A stretch of DNA of 64,000 nt from positions 62,001 through 126,000 of the forward strand of contig NZ_VAWG01000008.1 of NCBI RefSeq assembly GCF_005869875.1, written 5' to 3'. This document shows, one piece after another, positions 7,838 to 15,454 of the stretch. A model generated the notes under the pieces. It had not been told where the DNA came from, searched no databases, and saw only the letters and a list, made by a program, of their open reading frames with translations. Every line of letters begins with the position of its first letter. Position 1 is the stretch's first letter. Position numbers and translations under genes: made by a program. Source of the stretch: Paenibacillus pinistramenti (GTDB lineage: Bacteria > Bacillota > Bacilli > Paenibacillales > Paenibacillaceae).

Positions 7838-8613
7838 TCGACGCGCATATCCATCTGGAGCAGTACAGCGATGAGGACATCGCTGCCATGGCTGCGGAGG
7901 CGGAGAAGGACGGGATTCAGGGACTCGTGGCCGTGTCCATGAATCTGGAGTCGTGCCTCCGCACGGCGGAGCTGGCCGCCCGCTATCCGGCGCTGGTGAA
8001 GCCGGCCTACGGCTTTCACCCGGAGCAGCCGGTCCCGGCGGCCGCAGAGCTGGACCGGCTGCTGGCGTGGATCCGCCGGCACGCCGGGGCCATGACGGCC
8101 GTCGGCGAAATCGGCCTCCCGTATTACCTCCGCTCTGAGAAGGAGCAGGCGGGAGAGCATTTTGAGCTCCAGCCGTACATCGAGGTGCTGGAGCGGTTTC
8201 TGGCTTTGGCCGCAGAGCTGGACAAGCCGGTGGTACTGCATGCTGTGTACGAGGATGCGGAGGTGGTCTGTGGTCTGCTGGAGAAGCACCGGATCGAGCG
8301 GGCGCATTTTCACTGGTTTAAAGGGCCGGAGAAGACGGTCCGCCGCATGGCGGAGCGGGGATACTTTATTTCGTTTACACCCGACATCCTCTATGAGGAA
8401 GAGATCCGCGGGCTTGCACACATGTATCCGCCTGAGCTTGTGATGGCTGAAACGGACGGGCCCTGGCCGTTTGAAGGACCGTTCGAGGGACAGCCTACAC
8501 ATCCGCGCATGATTCACAGCGCAGCCCGGGCCTGGGCGGAGATTCACGGCTGGACGTATGAGGAAGCGTGTTTGCGGCTGGAAGCTAACACGCGGAGCTT
8601 TTACCGGATATAA
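7834..8613 (+). CDS. TatD-family metal-dependent hydrolase
   Basis: 259 aa amidohydrolase-fold protein with the TatD metal ligands visible: His5-x-His7 (DAHIHLEQ), Glu92 (VGEIGLP), His136 (VVLHAVYED), His158/160 (RAHFHWFKG) and Asp208 (MAETDGPW). The family contains metal-dependent DNases, but many members act on small substrates. It is the last gene of the TPP-riboswitch operon, translationally coupled to the ATPase, so a role in processing the imported thiamine-related compound is plausible. In Bacillus the deformylase YlmB does this for formylaminopyrimidine; this gene could be an analogue (inference). The terminator follows 11 bp later. Confidence 0.82.
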   Translation: MIDAHIHLEQYSDEDIAAMAAEAEKDGIQGLVAVSMNLESCLRTAELAARYPALVKPAYGFHPEQPVPAAAELDRLLAWIRRHAGAMTAVGEIGLPYYLRSEKEQAGEHFELQPYIEVLERFLALAAELDKPVVLHAVYEDAEVVCGLLEKHRIERAHFHWFKGPEKTVRRMAERGYFISFTPDILYEEEIRGLAHMYPPELVMAETDGPWPFEGPFEGQPTHPRMIHSAARAWAEIHGWTYEEACLRLEANTRSFYRI

Positions 8614-8624
8614 ATTAGGGAGAA

Positions 8625-8654
8625 GGGCGGGCTGCCTGCAGCCGGCCCGTTTTT
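8625..8654 (+). terminator. terminator of the thiamine operon
   Basis: GGGCGGGCTGC / GCAGCCGGCCC stem (one mismatch) followed by TTTTT. Confidence 0.8.
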
Positions 8655-8716
8655 CTTATGTCCGCTTTATTTTTTTCATCCGCTTCTGCCGCCTCTGCTT
8701 CTACTCCGGCTCCGCC

Positions 8717-9463
8717 TCATCCCTCAAATAAATGGCCAAGCATTTTGTCCTTGTTGTTCAGGAACTCTTTCATAATGACATAGTGGTCCGTTTTCTCTAG
8801 AGACCGGATTTCGATCCCCTCGCTGGAAAGGTTATAGATCACCGAATCCGGGTAGGCTATCAGGATGGGCGAATGGGTGGAGATAATAAACGGTGAGCCC
8901 TGCCGGACCAGCTCGTGAATCCGGGCGAGCATCGACATTTGCCGGAGCGGCGACAGGGCGGCCTCAGGCTCGTCCAGGATATATAAGCCCATCCCGCCAA
9001 AACGGTGCAGGAAGGTCGAGAAGAAGGACTCCCCGTGGGACTGCTCGTGCAGGGATTTTCCGCCGTAGGCTTGTTTAAGCGTGGGTCCGAATGAATATTC
9101 AAGATCAAGATCATCAATGGTTGACGCCAAATTATAATAGCTCTCAGCGCGGAAGAAGAAGCCGTCCTTCGGGCGGTAAGGACCTCTGACTAATTGAATA
9201 TGCTCAAACAAGCTGGAGTGCGTTGACCGGGTCGAAAAAGTAAAGTTAATCGTCCCGCCCTCCGGATTAAATCCCCAGGCAACCGCAATGGCCTCCATCA
9301 GGGTGGACTTGCCCATCCCGTTATCCCCGACGATATAGGTCACTTTAGGATGAAAATCAAGCCTGCCCAGGTTCCGGACAATCCCCAGATTAAAAGGAGT
9401 GGCATCGCCCCAATAAGCTAACGGGCAGTTTAAGCTAATGAAAATAAATTTAATGAGATACAG
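8717..9463 (-). CDS. AAA-family ATPase (COG3910-like), start uncertain
   Basis: About 249 aa if read from CTG 9463; the only conventional start in frame is GTG 9343, just ahead of Walker A VGDNGMGKST, which would remove the conserved N-terminal part (TPFNLGIVRNLGRLDFHPKVTYIVG) that is clearly coded upstream. Other motifs: GLYILDEPEAALSP (Walker B), FIISTHSPILIAYP (switch/His). This matches stand-alone ABC-like ATPases of unknown function. Upstream of the CTG a TGA closes the frame and the sequence changes to the AT-rich marR region. The native ATG and promoter may have been lost when that module arrived, so the gene may be inactive or start at a weak codon. Confidence 0.7.
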   Translation of the reverse strand: MYLIKFIFISLNCPLAYWGDATPFNLGIVRNLGRLDFHPKVTYIVGDNGMGKSTLMEAIAVAWGFNPEGGTINFTFSTRSTHSSLFEHIQLVRGPYRPKDGFFFRAESYYNLASTIDDLDLEYSFGPTLKQAYGGKSLHEQSHGESFFSTFLHRFGGMGLYILDEPEAALSPLRQMSMLARIHELVRQGSPFIISTHSPILIAYPDSVIYNLSSEGIEIRSLEKTDHYVIMKEFLNNKDKMLGHLFEG

Positions 9464-9471
9464 AGAAAAAG

Positions 9472-9551
9472 GTCAACAGGTTGACTATTTCAACATAAGA
9501 AAGTATATTTGTTTTAGTCAATATATTGACTATTTTGGTCAATATATTGAC
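9472..9551. promoter_or_regulatory. three MarR-type operator palindromes
   Basis: GTCAACAGGTTGAC (9472-9485), GTCAATATATTGAC (9517-9530) and GTCAATATATTGAC (9538-9551). The last two lie in a 21-bp tandem duplication (9512-9532, 9533-9553), placing them on the same helix face two turns apart. The first overlaps the -35 and the second the start-point region of the marR promoter. They are the likely binding sites of the adjacent MarR protein. Confidence 0.8.
9481..9509 (+). promoter_or_regulatory. promoter of marR-MFS
   Basis: -35 TTGACT (9481-9486), 17-bp spacer, -10 TATATT (9504-9509), embedded among the operator palindromes. Confidence 0.75.
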
Positions 9552-9572
9552 TAGATAAGAAGGAGGATGGAT

Positions 9573-10013
9573 ATGGATCATATAAAAACAGACATTACCC
9601 TTGATTTTTTAAGGATTTCAAATCTGCTGAGCAGGTATGGCGCAAAGATGGTCGCCGATGTTGGACTTAGCAGCATACAGCAATGGGTTATCCTCAGCAC
9701 AATCTCCAGAAAGGGTGAGATTTCTATTGGGGAACTAAAAAAAGAAACACTTGTCACCAAACAGAATATGACGGGTATGGTTAATCGTCTGCATCAATCT
9801 AACCTTGTAGCCTTAGCTCCAGATCCCGCGGATAAAAGAAGAACAATTGCAACATTAACTGAACATGGGCACCAGGTTTATGAGCAGTTAAAAGAGTCTC
9901 GCTATGATTTTAATGCTCAAGCCTATCAAATATACGACGACCAAGAAATTCATACCTTAAGTCTCTTGCTTGGACGGCTCGTAGAGCATTTAAAAGAGGA
10001 TGATGAAAACTAA
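9573..10013 (+). CDS. MarR-family repressor
   Basis: 146 aa winged-helix regulator: dimerisation helices (DFLRISNLLSRYGAKMV), the DNA-binding segment EISIGELKKETLVTKQNMTGMVNRLHQ and the wing PADKRRTIATLTEHGHQVY. Start: AGGAGG (9561-9566) touches ATG 9567, so ATG 9573, six bases further, is the probable start. The stop overlaps the MFS start (TAATG). Likely represses its own operon through the three GTCAA...TTGAC palindromes and is released by the compound the transporter exports. Gene and operon are AT-rich compared with flanking DNA, a sign of transfer. Confidence 0.88.
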   Translation: MDHIKTDITLDFLRISNLLSRYGAKMVADVGLSSIQQWVILSTISRKGEISIGELKKETLVTKQNMTGMVNRLHQSNLVALAPDPADKRRTIATLTEHGHQVYEQLKESRYDFNAQAYQIYDDQEIHTLSLLLGRLVEHLKEDDEN

Positions 10014-11356
10014 TGAAGAATAAATACTTGATTCTACTGATCGTTGTTATAGGAGCTTTTGTAGGGAATCTTGAAGCCGTTTTGCCTAATACAGCTGTAA
10101 ACGTTATTGCTAATAGCCTTGGGGCATCTGTCAATAATTCAATTTGGATTCTTACAATATATACTTTGTTATTTGCGACTTTCATGCCTCTAGCAAGTAA
10201 GATTGGTGCGATTATTGGAAATCGTAATCTATACATCTGGAGTTTGATATTATTTTCTGTCTTCTCATTTCTTTGTGGGATTACAAATAGCCTAGTGTTG
10301 CTTATTATCTTTAGAGGACTTCAAGGTATTGCAATCTCTGCTTGTCTTCCTTGTGCTATGGTTATTATTTCGCATCATTTTCAAGCGCAGGAACGTGGAA
10401 AGGCTATGGGTATTCTAGGAATGGTAGTAGCTAGTTCAACTGCTATTGGTGCTCCTCTGGGAGGGATTCTGACAGATTATTTAGGCTGGCATTCCATTTT
10501 TTATATCGTAGCTCCTCTTTCTATTTTAGCTTTCTTATCAACGTTGTTTGTCATACCTAAAGAGGATAAATCAACAGGGAAGACATCGTTTGATTTCTAT
10601 GGAGCCATTTTCTTCTCCTCATTTATGATATTCCTAATGCTCCTTATTTCAGCTGCAAGCAAATCCGGAGTCTTTTCTGTATCGAATGGAATTTTCGCAG
10701 TACTAACTATTGTCTCTTTTATTGCATTTATTGTAGTGGAAAAGCGTGTTAAATCGCCTTTTATACCGCTGCAGTTATTTCAAAATGTATCGTTTAACAG
10801 CATTTCGATAAGTAGGGCTCTTCAAATGGCCATGTTGTACGGTTCTCTATTCCTTATACCGTTGTATTGGAGTGAGATTTATAATCATAGTCCCAAAGAG
10901 ACCGGCTTAGCACTATTCTTGCTGCCTATTACTATCATGATTGTCTCGCCAATTGTAGGTAATTATATTGATCGGTTGGGAAGCAAGTTGTTTATGGTAC
11001 TCGGAATGATATTTACATCTCTAGGCGCTCTCGGGTTGGTGATATTTTCAGGGGATATCTGGAGTGTAAGCATGACAATTGATTTAGTGATATTAGGTAT
11101 AGGATTTGCAATGATGCAATCTTCTGCAATGGCTGCCGTTACTCTGGTTTTACCTAAAGAACAACTCAATGTCGGAGTCGGGATATTTAATATGCTAACT
11201 TTTGCAGGAGGAACCATAGGGTTGTCCCTATTTAGTTCATTAGTGGAGTACACTGGATTTAGAGGAGAATTCATTATTATGTTATTTGCAGGTTTATTGG
11301 GACTTCTAGTTTCGTTGAAAGCAAAAGTATCTGTAAAAACGGAATCTCATTCATAA
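10013..11356 (+). CDS. MFS drug transporter, EmrB/QacA-type
   Basis: 447 aa, about 14 TM helices of the DHA2 drug:H+ antiporter family. Motifs: NTAVNVIANSLGA (motif D1 region), PLASKIGAIIGNRNLY (motif A-like loop), RGLQGIAISACLPCAMVIIS (motif B) and GAPLGGILTDYLGWHSIFYIVAP (motif C, antiporter). Translation is coupled to marR. It would extrude an unknown toxic compound. Strongly AT-rich codon use (ATA, TTA, AGA frequent) unlike the GC-rich neighbours, so the marR-MFS pair looks like a recently acquired resistance cassette. Confidence 0.9.
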   Translation: MKNKYLILLIVVIGAFVGNLEAVLPNTAVNVIANSLGASVNNSIWILTIYTLLFATFMPLASKIGAIIGNRNLYIWSLILFSVFSFLCGITNSLVLLIIFRGLQGIAISACLPCAMVIISHHFQAQERGKAMGILGMVVASSTAIGAPLGGILTDYLGWHSIFYIVAPLSILAFLSTLFVIPKEDKSTGKTSFDFYGAIFFSSFMIFLMLLISAASKSGVFSVSNGIFAVLTIVSFIAFIVVEKRVKSPFIPLQLFQNVSFNSISISRALQMAMLYGSLFLIPLYWSEIYNHSPKETGLALFLLPITIMIVSPIVGNYIDRLGSKLFMVLGMIFTSLGALGLVIFSGDIWSVSMTIDLVILGIGFAMMQSSAMAAVTLVLPKEQLNVGVGIFNMLTFAGGTIGLSLFSSLVEYTGFRGEFIIMLFAGLLGLLVSLKAKVSVKTESHS

Positions 11357-11754
11357 AAAACCTTATATAAAGTTAATACAAGAATATGAAAGTAAGAGCT
11401 GGGCAGCTAGTTTACAAGTCGTTATTGTATACTGCCCTAATAAGAAATGCTTAATTAAGATAAAGCAGTGAAGTCAAATTGAATTTTCCATTAACCTATC
11501 GGAGACGTTAGTTCAATGAAACAGCGACAGTCTGGGACTTTATTTTCTCGTCCTTGGCTGTCGCTGTTTCAATTTCTACGGGCAGTCTAAAATTCATTTT
11601 ATGAAGTCTGACGGTATTACTTTCTAGAATCCGCATGAAATAAGGACACCCAGTCTAAAACTTTATTTTCTTCCGACAACCATTCTCCCCCGCCTTTCAT
11701 CTAACCATAAGAAGCCCCCAAATCCTGAATAATAAGAAGGACAAAGGTAAAGGC
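11357..11754. other. gene-free stretch with repeat remnants
   Basis: About 400 bp with no convincing gene. It contains the hairpin at 11518-11570 and a partial direct repeat: CAGTCTGGGACTTTATTTTC (11528-11547) recurs as CAGTCTAAAACTTTATTTTC around 11651-11670, with a third CAGTCTAAAA near 11583. This looks like debris at the edge of the acquired AT-rich segment. Confidence 0.4.
11518..11570 (+). terminator. hairpin downstream of the MFS gene
   Basis: A 13-bp perfect stem (GAAACAGCGACAG / CTGTCGCTGTTTC) with a 27-nt loop, followed by AATTTC but no strong T-run. It lies 160 bp after the MFS stop; it could terminate or be an inverted repeat of a lost element. Confidence 0.4.
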
Positions 11755-11783
11755 TTGACAATATCATAGAAACCCGATAGGAT
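11755..11783 (+). promoter_or_regulatory. promoter of the tetR operon
   Basis: Consensus -35 TTGACA (11755-11760), 17-bp spacer, -10 TAGGAT (11778-11783). Confidence 0.75.
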
Positions 11784-11795
11784 TTAAACCGTAAT

Positions 11796-11813
11796 CGACT
11801 GACTAGTCAATCG
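11796..11813. promoter_or_regulatory. TetR-type operator
   Basis: CGACTGACTAGTCAATCG, an 18-bp palindrome with one mismatch pair centred on CTAG. It sits just downstream of the -10, where a bound TetR protein would block initiation or clearance. Confidence 0.65.
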
Positions 11814-11830
11814 AGTGGGGTGGAAAGCAA

Positions 11831-12463
11831 GTGGACGCAGAGAAGGATACCCAAATCAGCAGCGAGCGCAGAAGGCATATCCTGCAGATTGCTCTCAGGC
11901 GGTTCGCGAAGGACGGCTATCATGCAACCAAAATATCAGATATTGTCGCCGAGGCCGGTGTGGCGCAGGGGACATTCTACTGGTATTTCAAGAGCAAGGA
12001 AGCGATCGCTCTGGAAATTGTAAAGGAAGGCCGCGATCAGCTGCTTGGCCTGATTGCCCAAGGCTACCGGCGCGAGGCAGGAACGGTGCCGGATATGGTG
12101 CAGGCCTCTGAAGCTATGCTGGGCAGGCTGTTCCAGTTCGCTGAGGATAACCGCTATCTCATGGAGCTGTTTCTCGGCGGAGGCGGGACAAGCGAGCCCG
12201 TCCGCAAAGCGATTGGGGAGACCCGCGGGGCCATGGAGCACGCCTTTCTCCAGAACATCCGGAGAGCGATCGAGCTCGGCATGCTGCCGGCTCCAATTGA
12301 TGCCGAATTCCGCGCGGGCCTGATCATGAGCTTAATTGAGGGTGTTATTTCGCGCTGGCTGTTTGGCTTTGGTCCTCCGGACAGCGGAATTGCTTCCAAA
12401 ACGGCCGGCGAGCTGGCTGCCGAGACAGCCCGGTTTGAATTCTTCGGTCTGCTTGGCGTATAA
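11831..12463 (+). CDS. TetR-family regulator
   Basis: 210 aa from GTG 11831 (GGGGTGG upstream). The N-terminal HTH is typical: ILQIALRRFAKDGYHATKISDIVAEAGVAQGTFYWYFKSKEAI (residues ~16-58). The C-terminal ligand domain resembles the YfiR/AcrR group with a Gly-rich loop (FLGGGGTSEP). First gene of a run with the amino-acid transporter (47 bp to the next gene), so it probably autoregulates and controls the transporter and OsmC. The ligand is unknown. Confidence 0.85.
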   Translation: MDAEKDTQISSERRRHILQIALRRFAKDGYHATKISDIVAEAGVAQGTFYWYFKSKEAIALEIVKEGRDQLLGLIAQGYRREAGTVPDMVQASEAMLGRLFQFAEDNRYLMELFLGGGGTSEPVRKAIGETRGAMEHAFLQNIRRAIELGMLPAPIDAEFRAGLIMSLIEGVISRWLFGFGPPDSGIASKTAGELAAETARFEFFGLLGV

Positions 12464-12509
12464 CGCCGCTATTATTCAAAAATCATAAAGAGATAGAGGA
12501 GAGAACATC

Positions 12510-13412
12510 ATGCTTAAGAACAAAACTTCCCGGAAGCCGGTCTTCCTGACTTTATCGGCATTGCTGCTTGTTGTCCTGGCACTTGCAGGATGCGGATCAA
12601 ACAATAACAATGCGGAGAATGCTGCAAGCACGGCGCCTTCAAATGCTTCTTCGGACAGCGCGGGCGCAAGCAGCAGCGACAGCAGCGCCGACAACCTGCT
12701 GAACCAGATCAAGCAGGCCGGCGTGATGAAGGTAGGCCTTATGGGCACTTATGCGCCTTACAACTTCCTGAACGATGACAAGGAAATCGACGGCTTTGAC
12801 GCGGATATTGCCAAAGAAATCGGTAAACGCCTGGGCGTTGAAGTAGAGTTTGCTGCGCAGGAATTCTCCGGTCTGATTCCAAGCCTGCAGGCAGGCAAAA
12901 TCGACGCCATCATCAGCCAGGTGACGATTACGGATGAACGCAAGCAGCAGATTGATTTTTCCCAGCCTTATATTACAAATGAAGTGAAAGTCATCGTTAA
13001 GGAAGACAACAATTCGATTACCAAGCTGGAGGATTTCAAAGGGAAAAATATCGGGGTAGGCCTCGGCACCAACGACGAATCCTACCTGCGCAATGAAGTG
13101 CTGCCGAAGGTCGGCAATTTCACGATCAAGACGTATGACGATGTCATCACCTCCCTCCAGGATTTGAACGCAGGCCGCATTGACGCCACCATCAACAACA
13201 TGTACGCTTTGAAGCCAATCGTCGATAAGAACGGCTTCAAGATCAAAGCGGTAGGCGAAGCGATCAAATCCGACCAGGCAGGGGTTGCCGTACGAAAGGA
13301 CAATCCGGAGTTCCTGGCCGCTATTGACCAGGCGCTGACCGATATGAAGTCGGACGGAACGTATAACACGATCTTCAAAAAATGGTTCGGCGAAGAGCCG
13401 CCGGCAGAGTAA
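12510..13412 (+). CDS. amino-acid (cystine/polar) ABC transporter binding lipoprotein
   Basis: 300 aa. Signal peptide with lipobox LALAGC, Asn/Ala/Ser linker to about residue 55, then a family 3 solute-binding domain: VGLMGTYAPYNFLNDDKEIDG, FSGLIPSLQAGKIDAIISQV, IDFSQPYI and GKNIGVGLGTNDESYLR. The D-G-T-x-x-E-x-x-R type ligand loop and the Asp near the C-terminus fit the TcyA/FliY-like and glutamine-binding proteins. Specificity cannot be settled; cystine is favoured because OsmC, a thiol peroxidase, closes the operon. A hairpin follows the stop and may raise the level of this message relative to the permease. Confidence 0.85.
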   Translation: MLKNKTSRKPVFLTLSALLLVVLALAGCGSNNNNAENAASTAPSNASSDSAGASSSDSSADNLLNQIKQAGVMKVGLMGTYAPYNFLNDDKEIDGFDADIAKEIGKRLGVEVEFAAQEFSGLIPSLQAGKIDAIISQVTITDERKQQIDFSQPYITNEVKVIVKEDNNSITKLEDFKGKNIGVGLGTNDESYLRNEVLPKVGNFTIKTYDDVITSLQDLNAGRIDATINNMYALKPIVDKNGFKIKAVGEAIKSDQAGVAVRKDNPEFLAAIDQALTDMKSDGTYNTIFKKWFGEEPPAE

Positions 13413-13426
13413 GAATTGAACAGACA

Positions 13427-13470
13427 AAGGCCATGGAGAATGCTCATTCTGCTCATGGCCTTGTCTTCTT
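13427..13470 (+). terminator. attenuator hairpin between binding protein and permease
   Basis: AAGGCCATG / CATGGCCTT outer stem with an inner AGAATG/CATTCT stem, followed by TTGTCTTCTT. A partial terminator here would explain more binding protein than permease. Confidence 0.7.
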
Positions 13471-13502
13471 AAACAAGGAAGCAAAAGGGGATTCAAACGA
13501 CT

Positions 13503-14147
13503 ATGAACCTTTTATGGGAGAACGTGCCTTTCTTGCTTAAAGGCGCTTATTATACGCTGCTGGTTACGGTTGTGTCGATGTTTTTCGGCCTGATTATCGG
13601 CCTGGTGGTCGCAATTGCCCGCCTGAAGGGAAACAAGCCGATCCGCTGGCTGGCCCGCGCTTATGTCTCGATCATCAGGGGTACGCCTCTGCTTGTTCAG
13701 ATTTTTATTGTTTATTACGGGCTTGTTGATTACGGGGTGACGCTCGGCCCGCTGACCGCCGCTTATGTGGCGTTAAGCATTAACGTAGGCGCTTATCTGT
13801 CCGAAACGTTCCGAGGCGCGATCCAGTCGATCGCCAAGGGACAGACGGAAGCCGCCTATGCGACAGGCATGACGCCGTGGCAGACGATGCGGCGCATCAT
13901 TCTGCCGCAGGCCGCCCGCATCGCCATTGCGCCGATGGGCAACACGTTTATCGGCATGCTCAAAGAGACGGCGCTGGTGTCGGCCATTACCGTAACCGAG
14001 CTGCTGCGGTCCGCGCAGCTGCTGATCGCCCAGTATTATGTCTATATGCCTTTCTTCCTTGGAATCGCCGCTATGTACTGGGTAATGAGCACTGTGTTCT
14101 CGTTCATTCTGGAACGCATCGAGAAGCGGCTGTCCAGGGTTTATTAG
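13503..14147 (+). CDS. amino-acid ABC transporter permease (HisM/GlnP family)
   Basis: 214 aa, four to five TM helices of the His/Glu/Gln/Arg permease family. It has the N-terminal GAYYTLLVTVVSM segment, IIRGTPLLVQIFIVYYGL (family signature) and the EAA loop AYATGMTPWQTMRRIILPQAARIAIAPM. It acts as homodimer with the ATPase encoded 20 bp downstream. Confidence 0.9.
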   Translation: MNLLWENVPFLLKGAYYTLLVTVVSMFFGLIIGLVVAIARLKGNKPIRWLARAYVSIIRGTPLLVQIFIVYYGLVDYGVTLGPLTAAYVALSINVGAYLSETFRGAIQSIAKGQTEAAYATGMTPWQTMRRIILPQAARIAIAPMGNTFIGMLKETALVSAITVTELLRSAQLLIAQYYVYMPFFLGIAAMYWVMSTVFSFILERIEKRLSRVY

Positions 14148-14167
14148 GCCGGAGGTGAACGAATAAG

Positions 14168-14917
14168 ATGATGATTCAAACAACCGGGCTGTCCAAGTCC
14201 TTCAACGGTTTAGAGGTGTTAAGAAGCATTGACCTGCAGGTGGCGCCCAAGGAGATTGTGGTGCTGCTCGGTCCGAGCGGTTCCGGAAAAAGCACGCTGC
14301 TCCGCTGCCTGAACGGGCTCGAGGAGCTGGACGGCGGATCGCTCGAGGTGAACGGCGTGCAGGTGGATGCCGCGATGCCGGCCAGAAAGAAGCAGGCGAA
14401 TTTCCGGGAGATCCGCCGTCATACCGGGATGGTTTTTCAGCAGTTTAACCTGTATCCCCACAAGACGGCGCTGGGCAATGTCATTGAGTCGCTGCTGACC
14501 GTCAAGAAGATGAAGAAGGAGGAAGCGGCGGCTATCGGCGAGCGGCTGCTGAACCGGGTCGGCCTGCTTGCCAAGAAGGACGAGTACCCGTCCCGGCTGT
14601 CCGGCGGGCAGCAGCAGCGGGTGGCGATCGCCCGCGCGCTGGCGATGGAGCCGGCCATTATGCTGTTCGACGAGCCGACCTCCGCGCTGGACCCCGAGCT
14701 GGTGGGCGAGGTGCTGGAGGTGATGCGCCAGCTGGCGAAGGAGGGGATGACGATGGTCATCGTCACCCACGAGATGAAGTTCGCGCGCCAGGTGGCGAAC
14801 CGGATCGTCTTTATGGACGGCGGCGTCATTGTGGAGGAGCAGTCGCCGGAGATCTTTTTCCAGAATCCGGAGTCGGAGAGAGCGAGAAAGTTCATCCGGC
14901 AGCTGCAGGAGCATTAA
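14168..14917 (+). CDS. amino-acid ABC transporter ATP-binding protein (GlnQ/TcyC-like)
   Basis: 249 aa polar-amino-acid ATPase: Walker A GPSGSGKSTLLRCLN (about 36-50), Q-loop VFQQFNLYPHKTALGNV, signature LSGGQQQRVAIARALA, Walker B IMLFDEPTSALDPELV and H-loop IVTHEMKFARQV. Ribosome site GGAGGTGA (14151-14158). Energises the transporter made by the two upstream genes; OsmC follows 15 bp later. Confidence 0.93.
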   Translation: MMIQTTGLSKSFNGLEVLRSIDLQVAPKEIVVLLGPSGSGKSTLLRCLNGLEELDGGSLEVNGVQVDAAMPARKKQANFREIRRHTGMVFQQFNLYPHKTALGNVIESLLTVKKMKKEEAAAIGERLLNRVGLLAKKDEYPSRLSGGQQQRVAIARALAMEPAIMLFDEPTSALDPELVGEVLEVMRQLAKEGMTMVIVTHEMKFARQVANRIVFMDGGVIVEEQSPEIFFQNPESERARKFIRQLQEH

Positions 14918-14932
14918 GAGGGTCTGATATAA

Positions 14933-15376
14933 ATGAGAAAGCAGGGATACGACATGAAGGTTATGACAACTTGGAATGGAAAGAGATTGTTTACATCGGT
15001 AGGAGACTCCGGGTACCAGATCGGGATGGACGCGACACCGAAATACGGCGGCGACGGCAAAGGCGCTACGCCGATGGAGCTGCTGCTGGCCGGGCTGGCC
15101 GGCTGTATCGGAATTGACGTAACGATGATCCTGGATCAGTTTCTGGGCTCCATCAAATCGCTTGAGATCGAGGCGGACGGCGCCAGAAAAGAGCAGAACC
15201 CAACGGGATTCACCGCTATTCAGCTGACCTTCCGCGTCGAAGGCGACATTCCGGATTACCGGATCTGGAAAGCGATCGAGATGGGCAAAGAGAAATACTG
15301 CGCCGTGTCCGATTCCCTGAAAGCAGACATCAGCTACAAAGTCGTGCTGAACGGTGTCGAAGTGACGAAGCCTTAA
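14933..15376 (+). CDS. OsmC-family protein
   Basis: 147 aa from ATG 14933; an internal ATG at 14954 (MKVMTTWNGKRLF) with CAGGGA upstream gives 140 aa and matches the usual start of this family. The two redox cysteines are present: LLAGLAGCIGIDVTM and EKYCAVSDSL. OsmC/Ohr proteins reduce hydroperoxides through these cysteines, recycled by thiols. As last gene of a putative cystine-uptake operon it may link thiol supply with peroxide defence (inference). Confidence 0.88.
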   Translation: MRKQGYDMKVMTTWNGKRLFTSVGDSGYQIGMDATPKYGGDGKGATPMELLLAGLAGCIGIDVTMILDQFLGSIKSLEIEADGARKEQNPTGFTAIQLTFRVEGDIPDYRIWKAIEMGKEKYCAVSDSLKADISYKVVLNGVEVTKP

Positions 15377-15408
15377 TGGCCGGATACTCTGGCCTAATTC
15401 AGTTTAGA

Positions 15409-15441
15409 AACCGTAAGCCGCCTTCATGGCGGTTTGCGGTT
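15409..15441. terminator. bidirectional terminator
   Basis: AACCGTAAGCCGCC / GGCGGTTTGCGGTT stem (two non-Watson-Crick pairs) with a TTCAT loop between convergent genes; the minus-strand side has TTTCT after it. Confidence 0.65.
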
Positions 15442-15454
15442 AATCTCCTATAAT

